The notes: a model not told the origin generated them from the letters alone. Positions 27,138 through 37,848 are shown, numbered from the stretch's first letter. The stretch is 64,000 bases of DNA from Nocardia vaccinii NBRC 15922 (GCF_001613305.1 NZ_BDCC01000019.1:1-64000); one strand, 5' to 3'. Numbers and translations are program-made.

Positions 27138-28585
27138 ACTCCGAACCGGAATTCCAGCGGGGTTCGTCGGAGCGGCTGCACTCCGGGCCCTCCCCGGTGG
27201 ATCTGGCCGAGATGGCGCTGGTCGAGGCCGAACTCGACCAGCGCTGGGGCGAAACCAAACTCGAGCCATCGCTGACCCGGATCGTCACGCTGCTGGATCT
27301 GCTCGGATCACCGCAGCGCGGGTACCCGGCGATCCAGGTGGCCGGGACGAACGGCAAGACCTCGGTCACCCGCATGATCGACGCGCTGCTCACCGCGCTG
27401 CATCGCCGCACCGGCCGGATCACCAGCCCGCACCTGCAACTGGCCACCGAGCGGATCGCCATCGACAACGCACCGATCAGTCCCGCGAAATATGTCGAGA
27501 TCTATCGCGAGATCCAGCCGTACATCGAGATGATCGACCAGCGGTCCGAGGCAGCGGGCGGGCCGAAGCTGAGCAAATTCGAGGTCTTGGTGGCGATGTC
27601 CTATGCGGCGTTCGCCGAGGCGCCGGTCGACGTCGCGGTGGTCGAGACCGGGATGGGCGGCACCTGGGACGCCACCAATGTCGTGGACGGCCAGGTCGCG
27701 GTGATCACGCCGATCGGCCTGGACCACATGGACTATCTGGGCTCGGACCTGACCTCGATCGCCGGGGAGAAGGCCGGGATCATCAAGAAGGCCCCCGAGG
27801 ATCCGCTGGTGCCGCGCGAGACCGTGGCGATCATCGCCGAACAGGATCCCGAGGCGATGGATGTGCTGCTGCGCCGCACGGTGCAGGCCGATGCCGCGGT
27901 CGCCCGCGAGGGCTCGGAATTCCGGCTGCTGTCCCGGCGGACCGCGGTCGGCGGGCAGGTGCTCGAGATCCAGGGTCTGGGCGGGGTGTACGACGAGATC
28001 TTCCTGCCGCTGCACGGCGAACATCAGGCGCACAATGCGGCGGTGGCGCTGGCCGCGGTGGAGGCGTTCTTCGGTGCGGGCGCGGACCGGCAACTGGACA
28101 TCGAGGCCGTGCGCGCCGGGTTCGCGAACGCGATCAGCCCGGGACGGATGGAGCGCATGCGCAACGCGCCCACCATCTTCCTGGACGCCGCGCACAACCC
28201 GCACGGCGCGCAGGCCCTCGCCGCGACCCTGACCGAGGAGTTCGACTTCCGCAAACTGGTCGGCGTCGTCGGCGTGCTCGGCGACAAGGACGCCGCGGGC
28301 ATCCTGGCCGCGCTCGAGCCGGTGCTGGACGAGGTCGTCGTCACCACGAACGGATCACCGCGCGCCCTGCCGGTCGACGATCTGGCCGATATCGCGGTGC
28401 AGCGGTTCGGGGACGAGCGGGTGGTCACCGCGGCCACGCTGGCCGACGCGGTCGAGACCGCCATCGCCATCGCCGAGGAGGCGGGCGAGAGCGGGGAGCC
28501 GGTCTCCGGTGCGGGGATTGTCATCACCGGATCGGTCGTCACCGCGGGTGCCGCGCGTTCGCTGTTCGGAAAGGATCCCGCATGA
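27134..28585 (+). CDS. folC: Folylpolyglutamate synthase / dihydrofolate synthase
   Basis: Mur-ligase-type enzyme of 483 residues adding glutamate to dihydropteroate and to folates. The P-loop [14 protein letters not shown] lies near residues 69-82, [32 protein letters not shown] in the middle, and [11 protein letters not shown] near residue 355. The GTG at 27134 overlaps the valS stop (GTGA). The N-terminal 25 residues are variable. DUF4233 overlaps its stop, so three genes are translationally coupled; the same order is found in mycobacteria (Rv2448c-Rv2446c). Confidence 0.97.
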   Translation: MNSEPEFQRGSSERLHSGPSPVDLAEMALVEAELDQRWGETKLEPSLTRIVTLLDLLGSPQRGYPAIQVAGTNGKTSVTRMIDALLTALHRRTGRITSPHLQLATERIAIDNAPISPAKYVEIYREIQPYIEMIDQRSEAAGGPKLSKFEVLVAMSYAAFAEAPVDVAVVETGMGGTWDATNVVDGQVAVITPIGLDHMDYLGSDLTSIAGEKAGIIKKAPEDPLVPRETVAIIAEQDPEAMDVLLRRTVQADAAVAREGSEFRLLSRRTAVGGQVLEIQGLGGVYDEIFLPLHGEHQAHNAAVALAAVEAFFGAGADRQLDIEAVRAGFANAISPGRMERMRNAPTIFLDAAHNPHGAQALAATLTEEFDFRKLVGVVGVLGDKDAAGILAALEPVLDEVVVTTNGSPRALPVDDLADIAVQRFGDERVVTAATLADAVETAIAIAEEAGESGEPVSGAGIVITGSVVTAGAARSLFGKDPA

Positions 28586-28971
28586 GTGAGAATCCGGTAC
28601 CGCCCCCGGCGACCGATCCGTGGAAGGGATTCCGCGGTGTGATGGCCGGTGCGCTGGTCCTCGAAGCCATCACCGTGCTGCTGGCGCTGCCGGTGGTCGC
28701 CTCGGTCGGCGGTGGATTGAGCTGGTGGTCGATCACCTATCTGGTCGGCCTGGCCGTTTTGATGTTCCTGGGCGCCGGGGTGCAGCGGCGTTCCTGGGCG
28801 ATGCGGTTCAACATCGCCATGCAGGTGCTGCTCCTGCTCGGCACGTTCGTCCATCTGTCGATCGGCATCATCGGCGTGGTGTTCGTCGCGGTATGGGCGT
28901 TCATCCTGGTCCTGCGCGCGGATGTCAAGAAGCGGATGGATCGCGGCCTGCTCCCCAGCCAGCGGACCTGA
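28582..28971 (+). CDS. DUF4233 family membrane protein
   Basis: A 129-residue inner-membrane protein with about four helices (about residues 20-42, 48-66, 73-91 and 94-112). The family is conserved between folC and ndk in mycobacteria (Rv2446c) and nocardiae. Function unknown. The ATG overlaps the folC stop (ATGA), so translation is coupled. The C-terminus is basic ([17 protein letters not shown]) and probably cytoplasmic. Confidence 0.92.
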   Translation: MSENPVPPPATDPWKGFRGVMAGALVLEAITVLLALPVVASVGGGLSWWSITYLVGLAVLMFLGAGVQRRSWAMRFNIAMQVLLLLGTFVHLSIGIIGVVFVAVWAFILVLRADVKKRMDRGLLPSQRT

Positions 28972-29048
28972 CGCCCCGTCGCAATCGCTCGGCCGGCACG
29001 AATACGGCGAGCCTTGGGGGCCGCGAACCACCGAAGCGAAGCGGACGC

Positions 29049-29054
29049 AATAAT
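29049..29054 (+). promoter_or_regulatory. -10-like element of ndk, predicted leaderless promoter
   Basis: AATAAT ends six bases before the GTG of ndk. No Shine-Dalgarno is visible and the spacing equals that seen before valS. Confidence 0.4.
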
Positions 29055-29060
29055 GACACA

Positions 29061-29477
29061 GTGACTGAACAGACGTTGATACTCATCAAGCCGGACGGCG
29101 TGGCCCGTGGCCTGGTCGGTGAGATCATCACCCGCATCGAGCGCAAGGGTCTGAAGATCGCCGCGTTGGAGTTCAAGCAGGTATCGCAGGAGCTTGCCGC
29201 GGCGCACTATGCCGAGCACGCCGAGCGGCCGTTCTACGGTTCGCTGATCGAGTTCATCACCTCGGGTCCGGTCGTGGCCGCCGTGCTCGAGGGGCCGCGC
29301 GCCATCACCGCATTCCGGCAGATCGCCGGTGGCACCGATCCGGTCGAGAAGGCCGTGCCCGGCAGCATCCGGGGCGACTACGCTCTGGAGACCCAGTACA
29401 ACCTCGTCCACGGTTCGGATGCACCCGAGTCGGCCAAGCGCGAGATCGCGCTCTGGTTCCCGGAGTTCGCCCAGTAG
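29061..29477 (+). CDS. ndk: Nucleoside diphosphate kinase
   Basis: A 138-residue enzyme balancing nucleoside triphosphate pools by transferring phosphate through a histidine. The phospho-accepting histidine is His117 in [13 protein letters not shown], and the N-terminal [18 protein letters not shown] is diagnostic. The GTG at 29061 gives the exact family length. It follows DUF4233 after 89 bases, but a -10-like hexamer before it suggests its own promoter. A hairpin follows at 29495-29541. Confidence 0.98.
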   Translation: MTEQTLILIKPDGVARGLVGEIITRIERKGLKIAALEFKQVSQELAAAHYAEHAERPFYGSLIEFITSGPVVAAVLEGPRAITAFRQIAGGTDPVEKAVPGSIRGDYALETQYNLVHGSDAPESAKREIALWFPEFAQ

Positions 29478-29494
29478 TCGCCGGATATTTCCGC

Positions 29495-29541
29495 CGGAGT
29501 GGGATCGATACCGGCCGGCCCCGGAGTTCGAACCCACTCCG
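29495..29541 (+). terminator. Hairpin after ndk
   Basis: A perfect 9-bp stem CGGAGTGGG (29495-29503) with CCCACTCCG (29533-29541) has a 29-base loop that can itself fold (CCGGCCGGCCCCGG). It lies 17 bases after the ndk stop and could end the operon. Confidence 0.45.
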
Positions 29542-29708
29542 ATTCCCGCACCAACCCCGTCCGAGGAGCGGCGTTACCCCCTCGGCGAGTTCTCGCGCGC
29601 CCGTCTCCGACCTGGCTCCGGTCCCGGTCCGAACCGGTGTGACGGTGCTCGCAAGGGCCGTGAACACGCCGGAGCGAAGCACAGGCAATTGGACACGGGA
29701 GCCATTTA

Positions 29709-29748
29709 CTCGAGCGCGTGTGGGATACTGGCAGTGGAAGCGCTCGAG
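29709..29748. promoter_or_regulatory. Inverted repeat in the rne upstream region
   Basis: Perfect nine-base arms CTCGAGCGC (29709-29717) and GCGCTCGAG (29740-29748) flank 22 bases that contain a -10-like GATACT preceded by TG (29719-29729). It lies about 320 bases before rne in a 587-base gap (29478-30064) with no recognisable gene. It could be an operator around the rne promoter or, if transcribed, a leader hairpin. Confidence 0.45.
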
Positions 29749-30064
29749 ATCGGCCGCCCAGGCCGGTGCGGGCTCGACCGATGGCACCGCGGCTCGACGC
29801 CGATCATCGCTGCCCCGGACGGTTACCAAGACTCGGCCGTCCGGCCGCACGCTGGATGAGCGCTCGGACCCGGTGTTGGAGCCAACAGCCAGGCGCCGCG
29901 TGATCGGTTACCCGAACGACGACCGACAGGGTGACAACGGGTCACGCGGGGCGGAGACCACTTGGCCTTGCGTCCACGGGGCGTGAGGCAACCGAACAGC
30001 GCCCCCGCGTTGGCCGCGTCACTCTCGTTCGAGTGGGACGCGCCCGGGGATCCGAGGAGATTTC

Positions 30065-33000
30065 GTGGCCGATCAAGAGCCGCAGGAAACGTCGCACGAT
30101 ACGAATGGACACGCGCCGCAGCAGGCGCCAGGGGTAGGGGAGGCGGCGCAGTTGCCGGAACGTATCCGGGTACACGCGCTGGCGAAGCTGCTGGGAACCA
30201 CCAGCAAACGCATTCTGGCTCATCTGACCGAGCTGGGGGCCGAGGCCCGCAGCGCGCAGTCGAGCCTGGATCGCACGGTCGCCGAGTCGGTGCGTGAAGC
30301 CTTCGTCCCCGCGGACCAGGCCCCGGAGCAAGCTCCGACGGCCGCCGAATCCCGAACCGAAACTCAGGCAGCGCAGCAGACGGCGTCGGTGGCGACCGCC
30401 ACCCCGGACGCAGTGCCCGAGGCCGTGGCGAGTGCTCCCGAAACGATGGCGAGTTCAGCCGAGCCCGCGACGACCGTGCCCGATGCGGGAGCGAGCAGCT
30501 CCGAAGCGTCGGCGGGGACGTCCGCGACCGAGGTGAGCAAATCCCCGTCGGCAGGCGCCGCCGAATCGGTCGCGAGCACGTCGGGGACAGGGGCGAGCAC
30601 GGGTGGGACAGCGTCCGGCCAGGTCGCCTCGACGCCCGAGGCCACCACGGCGCAGCCCGCAGCCGCTGCCGGGGCAGCGCCCGTTGCCGGAACCACTGCC
30701 GCGCAGCCCGAGACACCCGCCGCGACCCCGCAGACCGAACCCGCGGCTTCGGCCGTTGCGCCGCAGCGGCAATCGCTGTTCACCAGCCCCTTCCGGGCAC
30801 CGCAGCCCCAGGCTGCCGAGCCGGTGACTTTCGAAGCGCCCGCGATGGTCGCCGCACCGCTGTTCCTGCCGCCGGACGCCGCGGCCGCGGAGGAGGCGCG
30901 CCGGCAGCGCCGGGCCGCCCGCCAGGCCAAGGCCGCCGAGGAGCAGGCCGCCGCCGAGGAAGCCGCCGCTCAGCAGGAGGCGGCTCGCACCGAATCCGCC
31001 GCGGATCGCGCGAGTACCGACGACACCGCCACCGCTACCGCCGAGACTGCCGAGTCCGAGACCGAATCGGGCGACTGGGACGACGACCAGTCCCGGGAGG
31101 ACTCCGAGGACGGCGGGCGTTCGCGTCGTCGCCGTCGCGGCCGTCGCGGCCGGGGCCGGGGCCGGGGTGAGCAGTCCGCCGACGGTGATGCCGAGGAGTC
31201 GGAGGATTCCGAGGAGCAGGAGGAGTCCACCGAGGAGTCCGGCAACACCGAGGCCGAGCCCGCCGAGGGCGGTGCCGAGGACGGTGAGGCGGTGCCCGAG
31301 GGATCGACTCGCCGCCGCCGTCGTCGCCGTCGTCGCAAAGCTGGTGAGGATGCCGAGAACGAGGTGTCGGAGGACGATCCGCCGAACACCGTCGTGCACG
31401 AGCGCGAACCGCGCAACAAGCGCCGGGTCGCCGCCTCGTCGGTGGACGAGGTGCAGGGCATCAGCGGTTCGACGCGGCTCGAGGCCAAGCGGCAGCGTCG
31501 CCGGGACGGTCGTGAGGCCGGACGTCGTCGTCCGCCGATCCTGACCGAATCGGAATTCCTGGCCCGCCGCGAATCGGTGGACCGGGTGATGGTGGTGCGC
31601 GAGAAGACGTTCACCGATCATCCGAGCGCCGTCACCCAGGTCGCCGTGCTCGAGGACAACATCCTGGTCGAGCACTTCGTGACCAGCACGGGGTCGGCGT
31701 CCATGGTCGGCAACGTGTATCTGGGCAAGGTGCAGAACGTGCTGCCCAGCATGGAGGCGGCATTCGTCGATATCGGTCGCGGCCGCAACGGCGTGCTCTA
31801 CGCCGGTGAGGTGAACTGGGAGGCCGCCGGGCTCGGCGGTAAGGAACGCAAGATCGAACAGGCGCTCAAACCCGGCGACACCGTGCTGGTGCAGGTGAGC
31901 AAGGATCCGGTCGGGCACAAGGGCGCCCGGCTGACCACACAGATCAGCCTGGCCGGACGCTTTCTGGTGTACGTGCCGGGCGGGACGTCGACCGGTATCA
32001 GCCGCAAACTGCCCGATACCGAGCGCAAGCGACTGAAGGAGATCCTGCGCGATATCGTCCCGCAGGACGCCGGTGTGATCATTCGCACCGCTTCCGAGGG
32101 CGTGGCCGAGGCCGAACTGGCCCGCGACGTCGAGCGGCTGCAGGCCACCTGGAAAATCATCGAGGAGCAGTCCAGGAACGGCTCGGGTGCGCCCAAGACG
32201 CTCTACGAAGAGCCGGACCTGCTCGTCAAGGTCATCCGTGACCTGTTCAACGAGGACTTCTCCAAACTCGTCATCGAGGGTGAGCGCTCCTGGACGACCG
32301 TGGAGAACTACATCCGCACCGTCGCGCCGGATCTGCTGGCGCGGGTGCAGCGCTACGACAACGACAGCGTCGACGTATTCGGCAGTTTCCGGATCGATGA
32401 GCAGCTGTCCAAGGCTCTGGACCGCAAGGTGTGGCTGCCCTCGGGCGGCACACTCGTCATCGACCGCACCGAGGCGATGACCGTCATCGACGTCAACACG
32501 GGTAAATTCACCGGCGCGGGCGGCAGCAACCTCGAGGAGACGGTCACCCGCAACAACCTCGAGGCGGCCGAGGAGATCGTGCGCCAGATGCGCCTGCGGG
32601 ACATCGGCGGCATGATCGTCGTCGACTTCATCGATATGGTGCTCGAATCCAACCGTGACCTGGTGTTGCGTCGGCTGACCGAGGCGCTGGGCCGCGACCG
32701 CACCCGCCATCAGGTATCCGAGGTGACCTCGCTGGGCCTGGTGCAGATGACCCGCAAGAAGTTGGGCACCGGGTTGGTCGAGGCGTTCTCCACCACCTGT
32801 GAGCACTGCCACGGCCGCGGCCTCGTCGTGCACGACTATCCGGTGGAGTCCGCCCCCGCCGAGGACGGCCTCGGCCGTCGCGAGGGCCGTCGCCGTCGCA
32901 AGGACAAGGACAAGTCCGGTACGACCGCGCCCGCCGCGGCGCCGGTGCCCGTCGAGGCGCATGCCGAGGAGGATGCCGCCGCCAAGCGGGCGCATCCGGT

Positions 33001-33700
33001 GGCGTTGGCGATGGCCGCGCACCATGGTGACGAGAACGAGGCGCATGCGGACGCCGTGACGCCGGGGGTGTCCGCGGAGTCGGCGCCGGAGGAGACCGCC
33101 GAGCGGCCGTCGCGTCGACGCCGTTCACGGTCCGGTCGTGAGCTGGCACGGGAGCAGGTTGTGCGCGCGAGCGAAGCGGCGGAGTCCGGCGATTCGCATC
33201 GTCCGGAGGAATCGGCTGCGGCGAGTGAGCCGGAAGCCGGCGGACCGGCGCAGGACGATCGGTCCGGCCGCGCGAGTGAGCTCGTGGCGGTTGCGGCTGG
33301 TGAGGCGGCGCGGGTGGCGGACGCCGAGCGGGGGGACGAGTCCGCGCGAGCGAATACCGCCGCGGAATCGGCCCGGCCGTCGCAGACCCCCGAACCCGCT
33401 GCGGCGACGCTCTCCGCCGAGGAGGAGGGTACGGACCACGGCGACGCCGCCGATCGGGCTCGCACCGCCTCGGATGGCGCGCACCCCGAATCCGCCCGCA
33501 AGGGTCGTCGTCGGGTGGCCCGCTCCTCGGCCGCGCTCAGCACGGACAGCGCCGCGGCGGTATTCGTACTGTCCAACTCCGATCAGCCGGAAAGCGCTGC
33601 GGCGTCGGTGACCGACTTCACACCGGTTGCCGTGCCGCGCAGCCGTCCTCGTCGCCGTAGTGCCGGTCGCGCCGCGGGAGCACCGGAACAAGGCGAGTAA
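30065..33700 (+). CDS. rne: Ribonuclease E/G family endoribonuclease
   Basis: RNA processing and decay enzyme of 1211 residues. In order: an IF2-N-like module (about 30-80, VHALAKLLGTTSKRILAHL), a long Ala/Pro/Glu-rich region with Arg-rich blocks (about 85-500), an S1 domain (about 530-640, GNVYLGKVQNVLPSMEAAFVD), the RNase E/G catalytic core with metal-binding aspartates in VIDVNTGKFTG (near 808) and VVDFIDMVLESN (near 851), and a zinc-link CEHCHGRG (near 913). A disordered acidic/arginine C-terminus of about 270 residues follows. The GTG at 30065 follows GAGGAG. It sits upstream of rplU-rpmA-obg as in all relatives, and its long leader may serve autoregulation. Confidence 0.96.
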   Translation: MADQEPQETSHDTNGHAPQQAPGVGEAAQLPERIRVHALAKLLGTTSKRILAHLTELGAEARSAQSSLDRTVAESVREAFVPADQAPEQAPTAAESRTETQAAQQTASVATATPDAVPEAVASAPETMASSAEPATTVPDAGASSSEASAGTSATEVSKSPSAGAAESVASTSGTGASTGGTASGQVASTPEATTAQPAAAAGAAPVAGTTAAQPETPAATPQTEPAASAVAPQRQSLFTSPFRAPQPQAAEPVTFEAPAMVAAPLFLPPDAAAAEEARRQRRAARQAKAAEEQAAAEEAAAQQEAARTESAADRASTDDTATATAETAESETESGDWDDDQSREDSEDGGRSRRRRRGRRGRGRGRGEQSADGDAEESEDSEEQEESTEESGNTEAEPAEGGAEDGEAVPEGSTRRRRRRRRRKAGEDAENEVSEDDPPNTVVHEREPRNKRRVAASSVDEVQGISGSTRLEAKRQRRRDGREAGRRRPPILTESEFLARRESVDRVMVVREKTFTDHPSAVTQVAVLEDNILVEHFVTSTGSASMVGNVYLGKVQNVLPSMEAAFVDIGRGRNGVLYAGEVNWEAAGLGGKERKIEQALKPGDTVLVQVSKDPVGHKGARLTTQISLAGRFLVYVPGGTSTGISRKLPDTERKRLKEILRDIVPQDAGVIIRTASEGVAEAELARDVERLQATWKIIEEQSRNGSGAPKTLYEEPDLLVKVIRDLFNEDFSKLVIEGERSWTTVENYIRTVAPDLLARVQRYDNDSVDVFGSFRIDEQLSKALDRKVWLPSGGTLVIDRTEAMTVIDVNTGKFTGAGGSNLEETVTRNNLEAAEEIVRQMRLRDIGGMIVVDFIDMVLESNRDLVLRRLTEALGRDRTRHQVSEVTSLGLVQMTRKKLGTGLVEAFSTTCEHCHGRGLVVHDYPVESAPAEDGLGRREGRRRRKDKDKSGTTAPAAAPVPVEAHAEEDAAAKRAHPVALAMAAHHGDENEAHADAVTPGVSAESAPEETAERPSRRRRSRSGRELAREQVVRASEAAESGDSHRPEESAAASEPEAGGPAQDDRSGRASELVAVAAGEAARVADAERGDESARANTAAESARPSQTPEPAAATLSAEEEGTDHGDAADRARTASDGAHPESARKGRRRVARSSAALSTDSAAAVFVLSNSDQPESAAASVTDFTPVAVPRSRPRRRSAGRAAGAPEQGE

Positions 33701-33744
33701 GCGGGCCGATCAACCGAGCGGTTGGTCACAGTCGGATCCAGCGA

Positions 33745-33779
33745 TGCGGGGCCCGGGCATGCAGTGCCCGGGCCCCGCA
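33745..33779 (+). terminator. Strong hairpin terminator after rne
   Basis: A perfect 15-bp stem (33745-33759 with 33765-33779) has the loop TGCAG, 44 bases after the rne stop. Confidence 0.85.
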
Positions 33780-33918
33780 CTCGGTGTCGGCCGGTCGACG
33801 CACACCCTGCCCCGTCGAGCCGTGCGGGCGGCCGGGCCCTCGCGTGAAGCGAACGAGACTGCTCTCGGTGCGGCGAATCCGGTGGCCGGAGCGGGGATTA
33901 CCGGATGCGACCCTGGTT

Positions 33919-33947
33919 TTGTCGCTGGGGTACGCGTCCTGTAGCCT
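33919..33947 (+). promoter_or_regulatory. Predicted promoter of rplU-rpmA
   Basis: A -35 TTGTCG (33919-33924) and a -10 TAGCCT (33942-33947) are separated by 17 bases. The resulting leader to rplU is about 180 bases, which leaves room for ribosomal-protein feedback control. The rest of the 433-base gap 33701-34133 has no gene. Confidence 0.5.
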
Positions 33948-34133
33948 TGGACAGTCGCTGCTCGGCGTCAGCACTGTCTTGTGCGCTGGCCCGTGGCCCG
34001 GTTCGACGAGAGCCACAGGCGCTGAGGCGGCGGTGATTACCAGACCAGTCGTGCGGCGGTTTCCGGTGTTGACCGGACAGCAGCCGCGCGAACAGAGTGC
34101 CGAGCACTAGTAGAGAAAGAGGGCAGCCGACCG

Positions 34134-34445
34134 ATGGCAACGTACGCGATCGTCAAGACCGGCGGAAAGCAGTACAAGGTCGCGGTCGGTGACCTGGTGA
34201 AGGTCGAGAAGATCGAGGGCGAGACGGGCAGCGCGGTATCGCTCTCCCCGGTGCTCGTCGTCGATGGCGCTGAGCTGACCACCGATGCGGACAAGCTGGC
34301 CAAGGTCTCGGTTTCCGCCGAGATCGTCGACCAGACCAAGGGTCCCAAGATCCGCATCCACAAGTTCAAGAACAAGACCGGCTACCACAAGCGTCAGGGC
34401 CACCGTCAGAAGCTGACGGTCCTGAAGGTCACCGGCATCAAGTAA
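34134..34445 (+). CDS. rplU: 50S ribosomal protein L21
   Basis: Ribosomal protein of 103 residues binding 23S rRNA. The start [17 protein letters not shown] and the C-terminal [22 protein letters not shown] are diagnostic. GAGAAAGAGGG precedes the ATG. It is followed by rpmA after 84 bases in the usual L21-L27 pair. Confidence 0.98.
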   Translation: MATYAIVKTGGKQYKVAVGDLVKVEKIEGETGSAVSLSPVLVVDGAELTTDADKLAKVSVSAEIVDQTKGPKIRIHKFKNKTGYHKRQGHRQKLTVLKVTGIK

Positions 34446-34529
34446 ACGGCCTGCGGGCTTCATCACCCCGCACACGTCCGTCAGGATTCCCGGGACCAAC
34501 CATCTCGGGCTACGAGGAGTAAACCAGCA

Positions 34530-34796
34530 ATGGCACATAAGAAGGGTGCGTCCAGCTCCCGTAACGGTCGTGATTCGAACGCCCAGCGGCTGGGCGTGAA
34601 GCGCTTCGGCGGTCAGGCCGTCCAGGCGGGCGAGATCCTGGTGCGTCAGCGTGGCACTCACTTCCACCCCGGCGTCAACGTCGGCCGTGGCGGCGACGAC
34701 ACGCTGTTCGCCCTCGCGGCGGGCGCGGTCCAGTTCGGCACCAAGCGCGGCCGCAAGACCGTGAATATCGTGGTCCCGGAGCCGGTGCAGGCCTGA
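34530..34796 (+). CDS. rpmA: 50S ribosomal protein L27
   Basis: Ribosomal protein of 88 residues whose flexible N-terminus reaches the peptidyl-transferase centre. [20 protein letters not shown] and [22 protein letters not shown] are diagnostic. It begins directly with the mature sequence, without the N-terminal extension removed in Firmicutes. ACGAGGAG lies upstream of the ATG. A strong hairpin follows. Confidence 0.98.
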   Translation: MAHKKGASSSRNGRDSNAQRLGVKRFGGQAVQAGEILVRQRGTHFHPGVNVGRGGDDTLFALAAGAVQFGTKRGRKTVNIVVPEPVQA

Positions 34797-34824
34797 GCCG
34801 CACCGGAGCCTTCCACACATTCTT

Positions 34825-34861
34825 CGAAGCGGGTCAGGGTGAGAAACCCTGGCCCGCTTCG
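34825..34861 (+). terminator. Hairpin terminator after rpmA
   Basis: A 16-bp stem (34825-34840 with 34846-34861, one G-U pair) has the loop GAGAA, 28 bases after the rpmA stop. Confidence 0.8.
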
Positions 34862-34931
34862 TGCGTTCGGGCACCCGCTTCGTGCGGAGGCAGATTGAGC
34901 ACTGCCGAAATTACGGAGGATGATCAACAGC

Positions 34932-36392
34932 ATGTCGAAGTTCATCGACCGCGTCGTGCTGCACGTCCGCGCAGGTAAGGGCGGACACGGGTGTGCTTCG
35001 GTGCACCGCGAGAAGTACAAGCCGCTGGGCGGCCCCGACGGTGGCAACGGGGGGCACGGCGGGAATGTGATCCTCCAGGTCGACCCGAATGTGCACACTC
35101 TGCTGGACTTCCATTTCCATCCGCACGCCAAGGGCGGCAACGGCAAACCCGGCGAGGGCGGTAACCGCGACGGCAAACAGGGTGCGGATCTGCTGTTGCA
35201 GGTTCCGGACGGGACGGTGGTCATCGGTTCCGACGGTGAGGTGCTCGCCGATCTCGTCGGTGTCGGCACGACCTATATCGCCGCGCGCGGCGGGCGTGGC
35301 GGACTGGGCAACGCGGCGCTGGCCTCCAAGGCGCGCAAGGCGCCCGGTTTCGCACTGCTCGGCGAGGACGGTGAGGAACGCGATGTCATCCTGGAGCTGA
35401 AGTCGGTCGCCGATGTGGGTCTGGTCGGCTTCCCGTCGGCCGGTAAGTCCTCGCTGGTCTCGGTGCTCTCGGCGGCGAAGCCGAAGGTCGCGGACTATCC
35501 GTTCACGACGCTGGTGCCGAATCTCGGCGTGGTGTCCAGCGGTGACACCACCTTCACCGTCGCCGATGTACCCGGCCTGATTCCCGGCGCGAGCGAGGGG
35601 CGCGGTCTGGGCCTGGAATTCCTGCGGCATCTCGAACGCTGTGCGGTGCTCGCCCACGTGGTGGACTGCGCGACACTCGAACCGGGTCGCGATCCGGTCT
35701 CCGATGTGGACGCACTGGAGGCGGAGCTGGCCGCCTACAAACCCGCGTTGAAGGCCGATGCCGAGCTCGGGGATCTGGCCGATCGCCCACGTGTGGTGAT
35801 CCTGAACAAGGCGGATATCCCGGACGCCGCCGACCTGGCCGAAATGGTGCGCGCCGAATTCGCCGAGCGCGGCTGGCCGGTCCACACGATCTCGACGGTG
35901 AGCCGGGAAGGGTTGCGGCCGTTGATTTTCGCGCTCGCGGAGATGGTTCGCGAGTACCGCGAGGCACATCCGAAGGCGGCTCCGCCGCGACAGGTGATCC
36001 GTCCGGTGGCCGCGGGCGAAAGCGGTTTCAGCGTCGAGCGTGATGCCGAACTCGAGGGCGGATTCATCGTGCGCGGTGAACGTCCCGAGCGGTGGGTGCG
36101 TCAGACGCAGTTCGACAACGACGAGGCCGTCGGCTATCTGGCCGACCGGTTGGCCCGTCTCGGTGTCGAGGAGCAGCTCGAGAAGCTCGGCGCCGAACCG
36201 GGTGCGCCCGTCACGATCGGCGACGTCACCTTCGACTGGGAACCGCAGATCTCCGCGGGCGTGGACGTGGTGATGACCGGTCGAGGCACCGACCCCCGCC
36301 TCGACCAGACCGAACGCATCTCCGCGGCCGAGCGTAAACATGCGTCCCGGGTCCGCCGCGGCCTGATCTCCGACGACGAGATCGTCGAATGA
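34932..36392 (+). CDS. obg: GTPase Obg/CgtA
   Basis: Essential ribosome-associated GTPase of 486 residues with roles in 50S assembly and stress. The glycine-rich OBG fold fills residues 1-158 ([31 protein letters not shown]), the G domain follows with [12 protein letters not shown] near 166, DVPGL and NKAD, and an OCT domain completes the C-terminus (about 350-430), with a basic tail. The ATG at 34932 (MSKFID) is set by GGAGGA at 34915-34920. The gene sits between rpmA and proB as in other actinobacteria. Confidence 0.97.
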   Translation: MSKFIDRVVLHVRAGKGGHGCASVHREKYKPLGGPDGGNGGHGGNVILQVDPNVHTLLDFHFHPHAKGGNGKPGEGGNRDGKQGADLLLQVPDGTVVIGSDGEVLADLVGVGTTYIAARGGRGGLGNAALASKARKAPGFALLGEDGEERDVILELKSVADVGLVGFPSAGKSSLVSVLSAAKPKVADYPFTTLVPNLGVVSSGDTTFTVADVPGLIPGASEGRGLGLEFLRHLERCAVLAHVVDCATLEPGRDPVSDVDALEAELAAYKPALKADAELGDLADRPRVVILNKADIPDAADLAEMVRAEFAERGWPVHTISTVSREGLRPLIFALAEMVREYREAHPKAAPPRQVIRPVAAGESGFSVERDAELEGGFIVRGERPERWVRQTQFDNDEAVGYLADRLARLGVEEQLEKLGAEPGAPVTIGDVTFDWEPQISAGVDVVMTGRGTDPRLDQTERISAAERKHASRVRRGLISDDEIVE

Positions 36393-36654
36393 CCCCTGCC
36401 CACCGCACCACTGCCAGGATTGCGCTCCATTCATGGTGCGGTGCATCGGGTGTGGTCACCGGTCGGGTGCACGGTTGCTTCCCGGGGCGGGTGCGGCTTC
36501 ATCGGTGTGGGCGAGATCCGCGAGGGGCGCTCGTTTGCGGTACCGCCTCCGAGACTGCGCTCCGGATGCGGCGCGATGGATCAGGCGCGTCCGTATCACG
36601 TGGCATTCGGGAGCCCGAAAACTGTTGTGGTGTCGATCGGTTCAGGTGAGGTTG

Positions 36655-37794
36655 ATGAGCTCCGGTATGACGCAGGCGGATTCGGATCACGCACTGAGCG
36701 AGACGCGACAGGTGATCGCGTCGGCGCGCAGTGTGGTGGTGAAGATCGGATCCTCGGCGCTGACCAGTCTCGAAGGCGGGCTCGACACCGCTCGGCTGGA
36801 TCGGCTGGCCGATGCGGTGGAGGCGCGCATGCGCGCCGGATCCGATGTGGTCGTGGTGTCCTCGGGCGCCATCGGCGCGGGCATCGCGCCACTCGGATTA
36901 TCCTCGCGGCCAAAGGATCTTGCCACCAAACAGGCCGCGGCGAGTGTCGGCCAGCTGGCGCTGGCGCACGCCTGGGGTACCTCGTTCCAGCGTTACGGCC
37001 GCACGGTCGGGCAGGTCCTGCTGACCGCCGGTGACTTCTCCCGGCGCGAACATCATCGCAATGCGCAGCGCACGCTGGATCGGCTGCGCTCCCTGCACGC
37101 GATCGCCGTGGTCAACGAGAACGACACGATCGCCACCGAGGAGATCCGCTTCGGCGACAACGATCGCCTGGCCGCCCTGGTCGCGCACCTGGTCGGCGCC
37201 GACGCTCTCGTGCTGCTCTCGGACGTGGACGGGCTCTACGACGGCGATCCGCGCAAGGGCGGTGCGACATTCATCCCGGAGGTGCGCGGCAGCGCCGATC
37301 TGGACGGCGTGATCGCCGGAAGCGGTGGCGCGCTGGGCACGGGCGGAATGGCCTCGAAGCTGTCCGCGGCCCGCCTCGCCGCCGACGCCGGGGTTCCGGT
37401 ACTGCTGGCCGCCGCCTCCGACGCCACTCTCGCGCTCACCTCGGCCACCGTCGGCACCGCCTTCGCCGCCCGCCCGATTCGCTTGTCCGCCAGGAAGTTC
37501 TGGGTCCGGCACGCCGCGGACAGCCGCGGTGCTGTGCTGCTCGACGCGGGCGCTGTGCGCGCGGTCGCCGGCTGTCGCCGCTCGCTGCTGGCCGCCGGAA
37601 TCACCGGTGTGCGCGGCCGCTTCTCCGGCGGCGACGTCATCGACCTCATCGCCCCCGACGGCGCCCTCGTCGCTCGCGGTGTAGCGGAATACGACAGCTC
37701 CGAACTGGAGGCCATGGTCGGCCGCTCCACCAGCGAACTCCCGGAAGGTATGCGGCGCCCCGTCATCCACGCCGACGACCTGGTCAAGGTCTGA
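36655..37794 (+). CDS. proB: Glutamate 5-kinase
   Basis: First enzyme of proline synthesis, phosphorylating glutamate; 379 residues. The amino acid kinase domain (about 15-270) shows [20 protein letters not shown] and [15 protein letters not shown], and a C-terminal PUA domain (about 285-370) includes [13 protein letters not shown]. The ATG at 36655 has AGGTGAGG nearby; the open frame reaches 36433. The partner proA lies 26 kb downstream at the end of the window instead of next door. The 262-base gap 36393-36654 before it has no recognisable gene. Confidence 0.97.
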   Translation: MSSGMTQADSDHALSETRQVIASARSVVVKIGSSALTSLEGGLDTARLDRLADAVEARMRAGSDVVVVSSGAIGAGIAPLGLSSRPKDLATKQAAASVGQLALAHAWGTSFQRYGRTVGQVLLTAGDFSRREHHRNAQRTLDRLRSLHAIAVVNENDTIATEEIRFGDNDRLAALVAHLVGADALVLLSDVDGLYDGDPRKGGATFIPEVRGSADLDGVIAGSGGALGTGGMASKLSAARLAADAGVPVLLAAASDATLALTSATVGTAFAARPIRLSARKFWVRHAADSRGAVLLDAGAVRAVAGCRRSLLAAGITGVRGRFSGGDVIDLIAPDGALVARGVAEYDSSELEAMVGRSTSELPEGMRRPVIHADDLVKV

Positions 37795-37848
37795 CCGCGT
37801 CATCCGGCCGGCGCTGTCACATGGCGAGCGGGCCGCCGACCGGCGAGG

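Noticed and set aside
25071..27269. A 732-codon open frame on the minus strand over valS
   Set aside because: It mirrors the valS coding frame, has no recognisable domain and is explained by the high GC content, which removes stop codons from the complementary frame.
29521..29545. GTTCGAACCC resembling a tRNA T-loop after ndk
   Set aside because: No acceptor, D or anticodon arms can be built around it, and the sequence is accounted for by a hairpin of 29495-29541.
30455..33046. An 863-codon minus-strand frame over rne
   Set aside because: Low-complexity Gly/Leu/Arg-rich translation with no family features; a shadow of the rne coding sequence.
36433..36654. N-terminal extension of proB by 74 codons
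   Set aside because: The extension is not like any glutamate 5-kinase; the ATG at 36655 gives the normal start.
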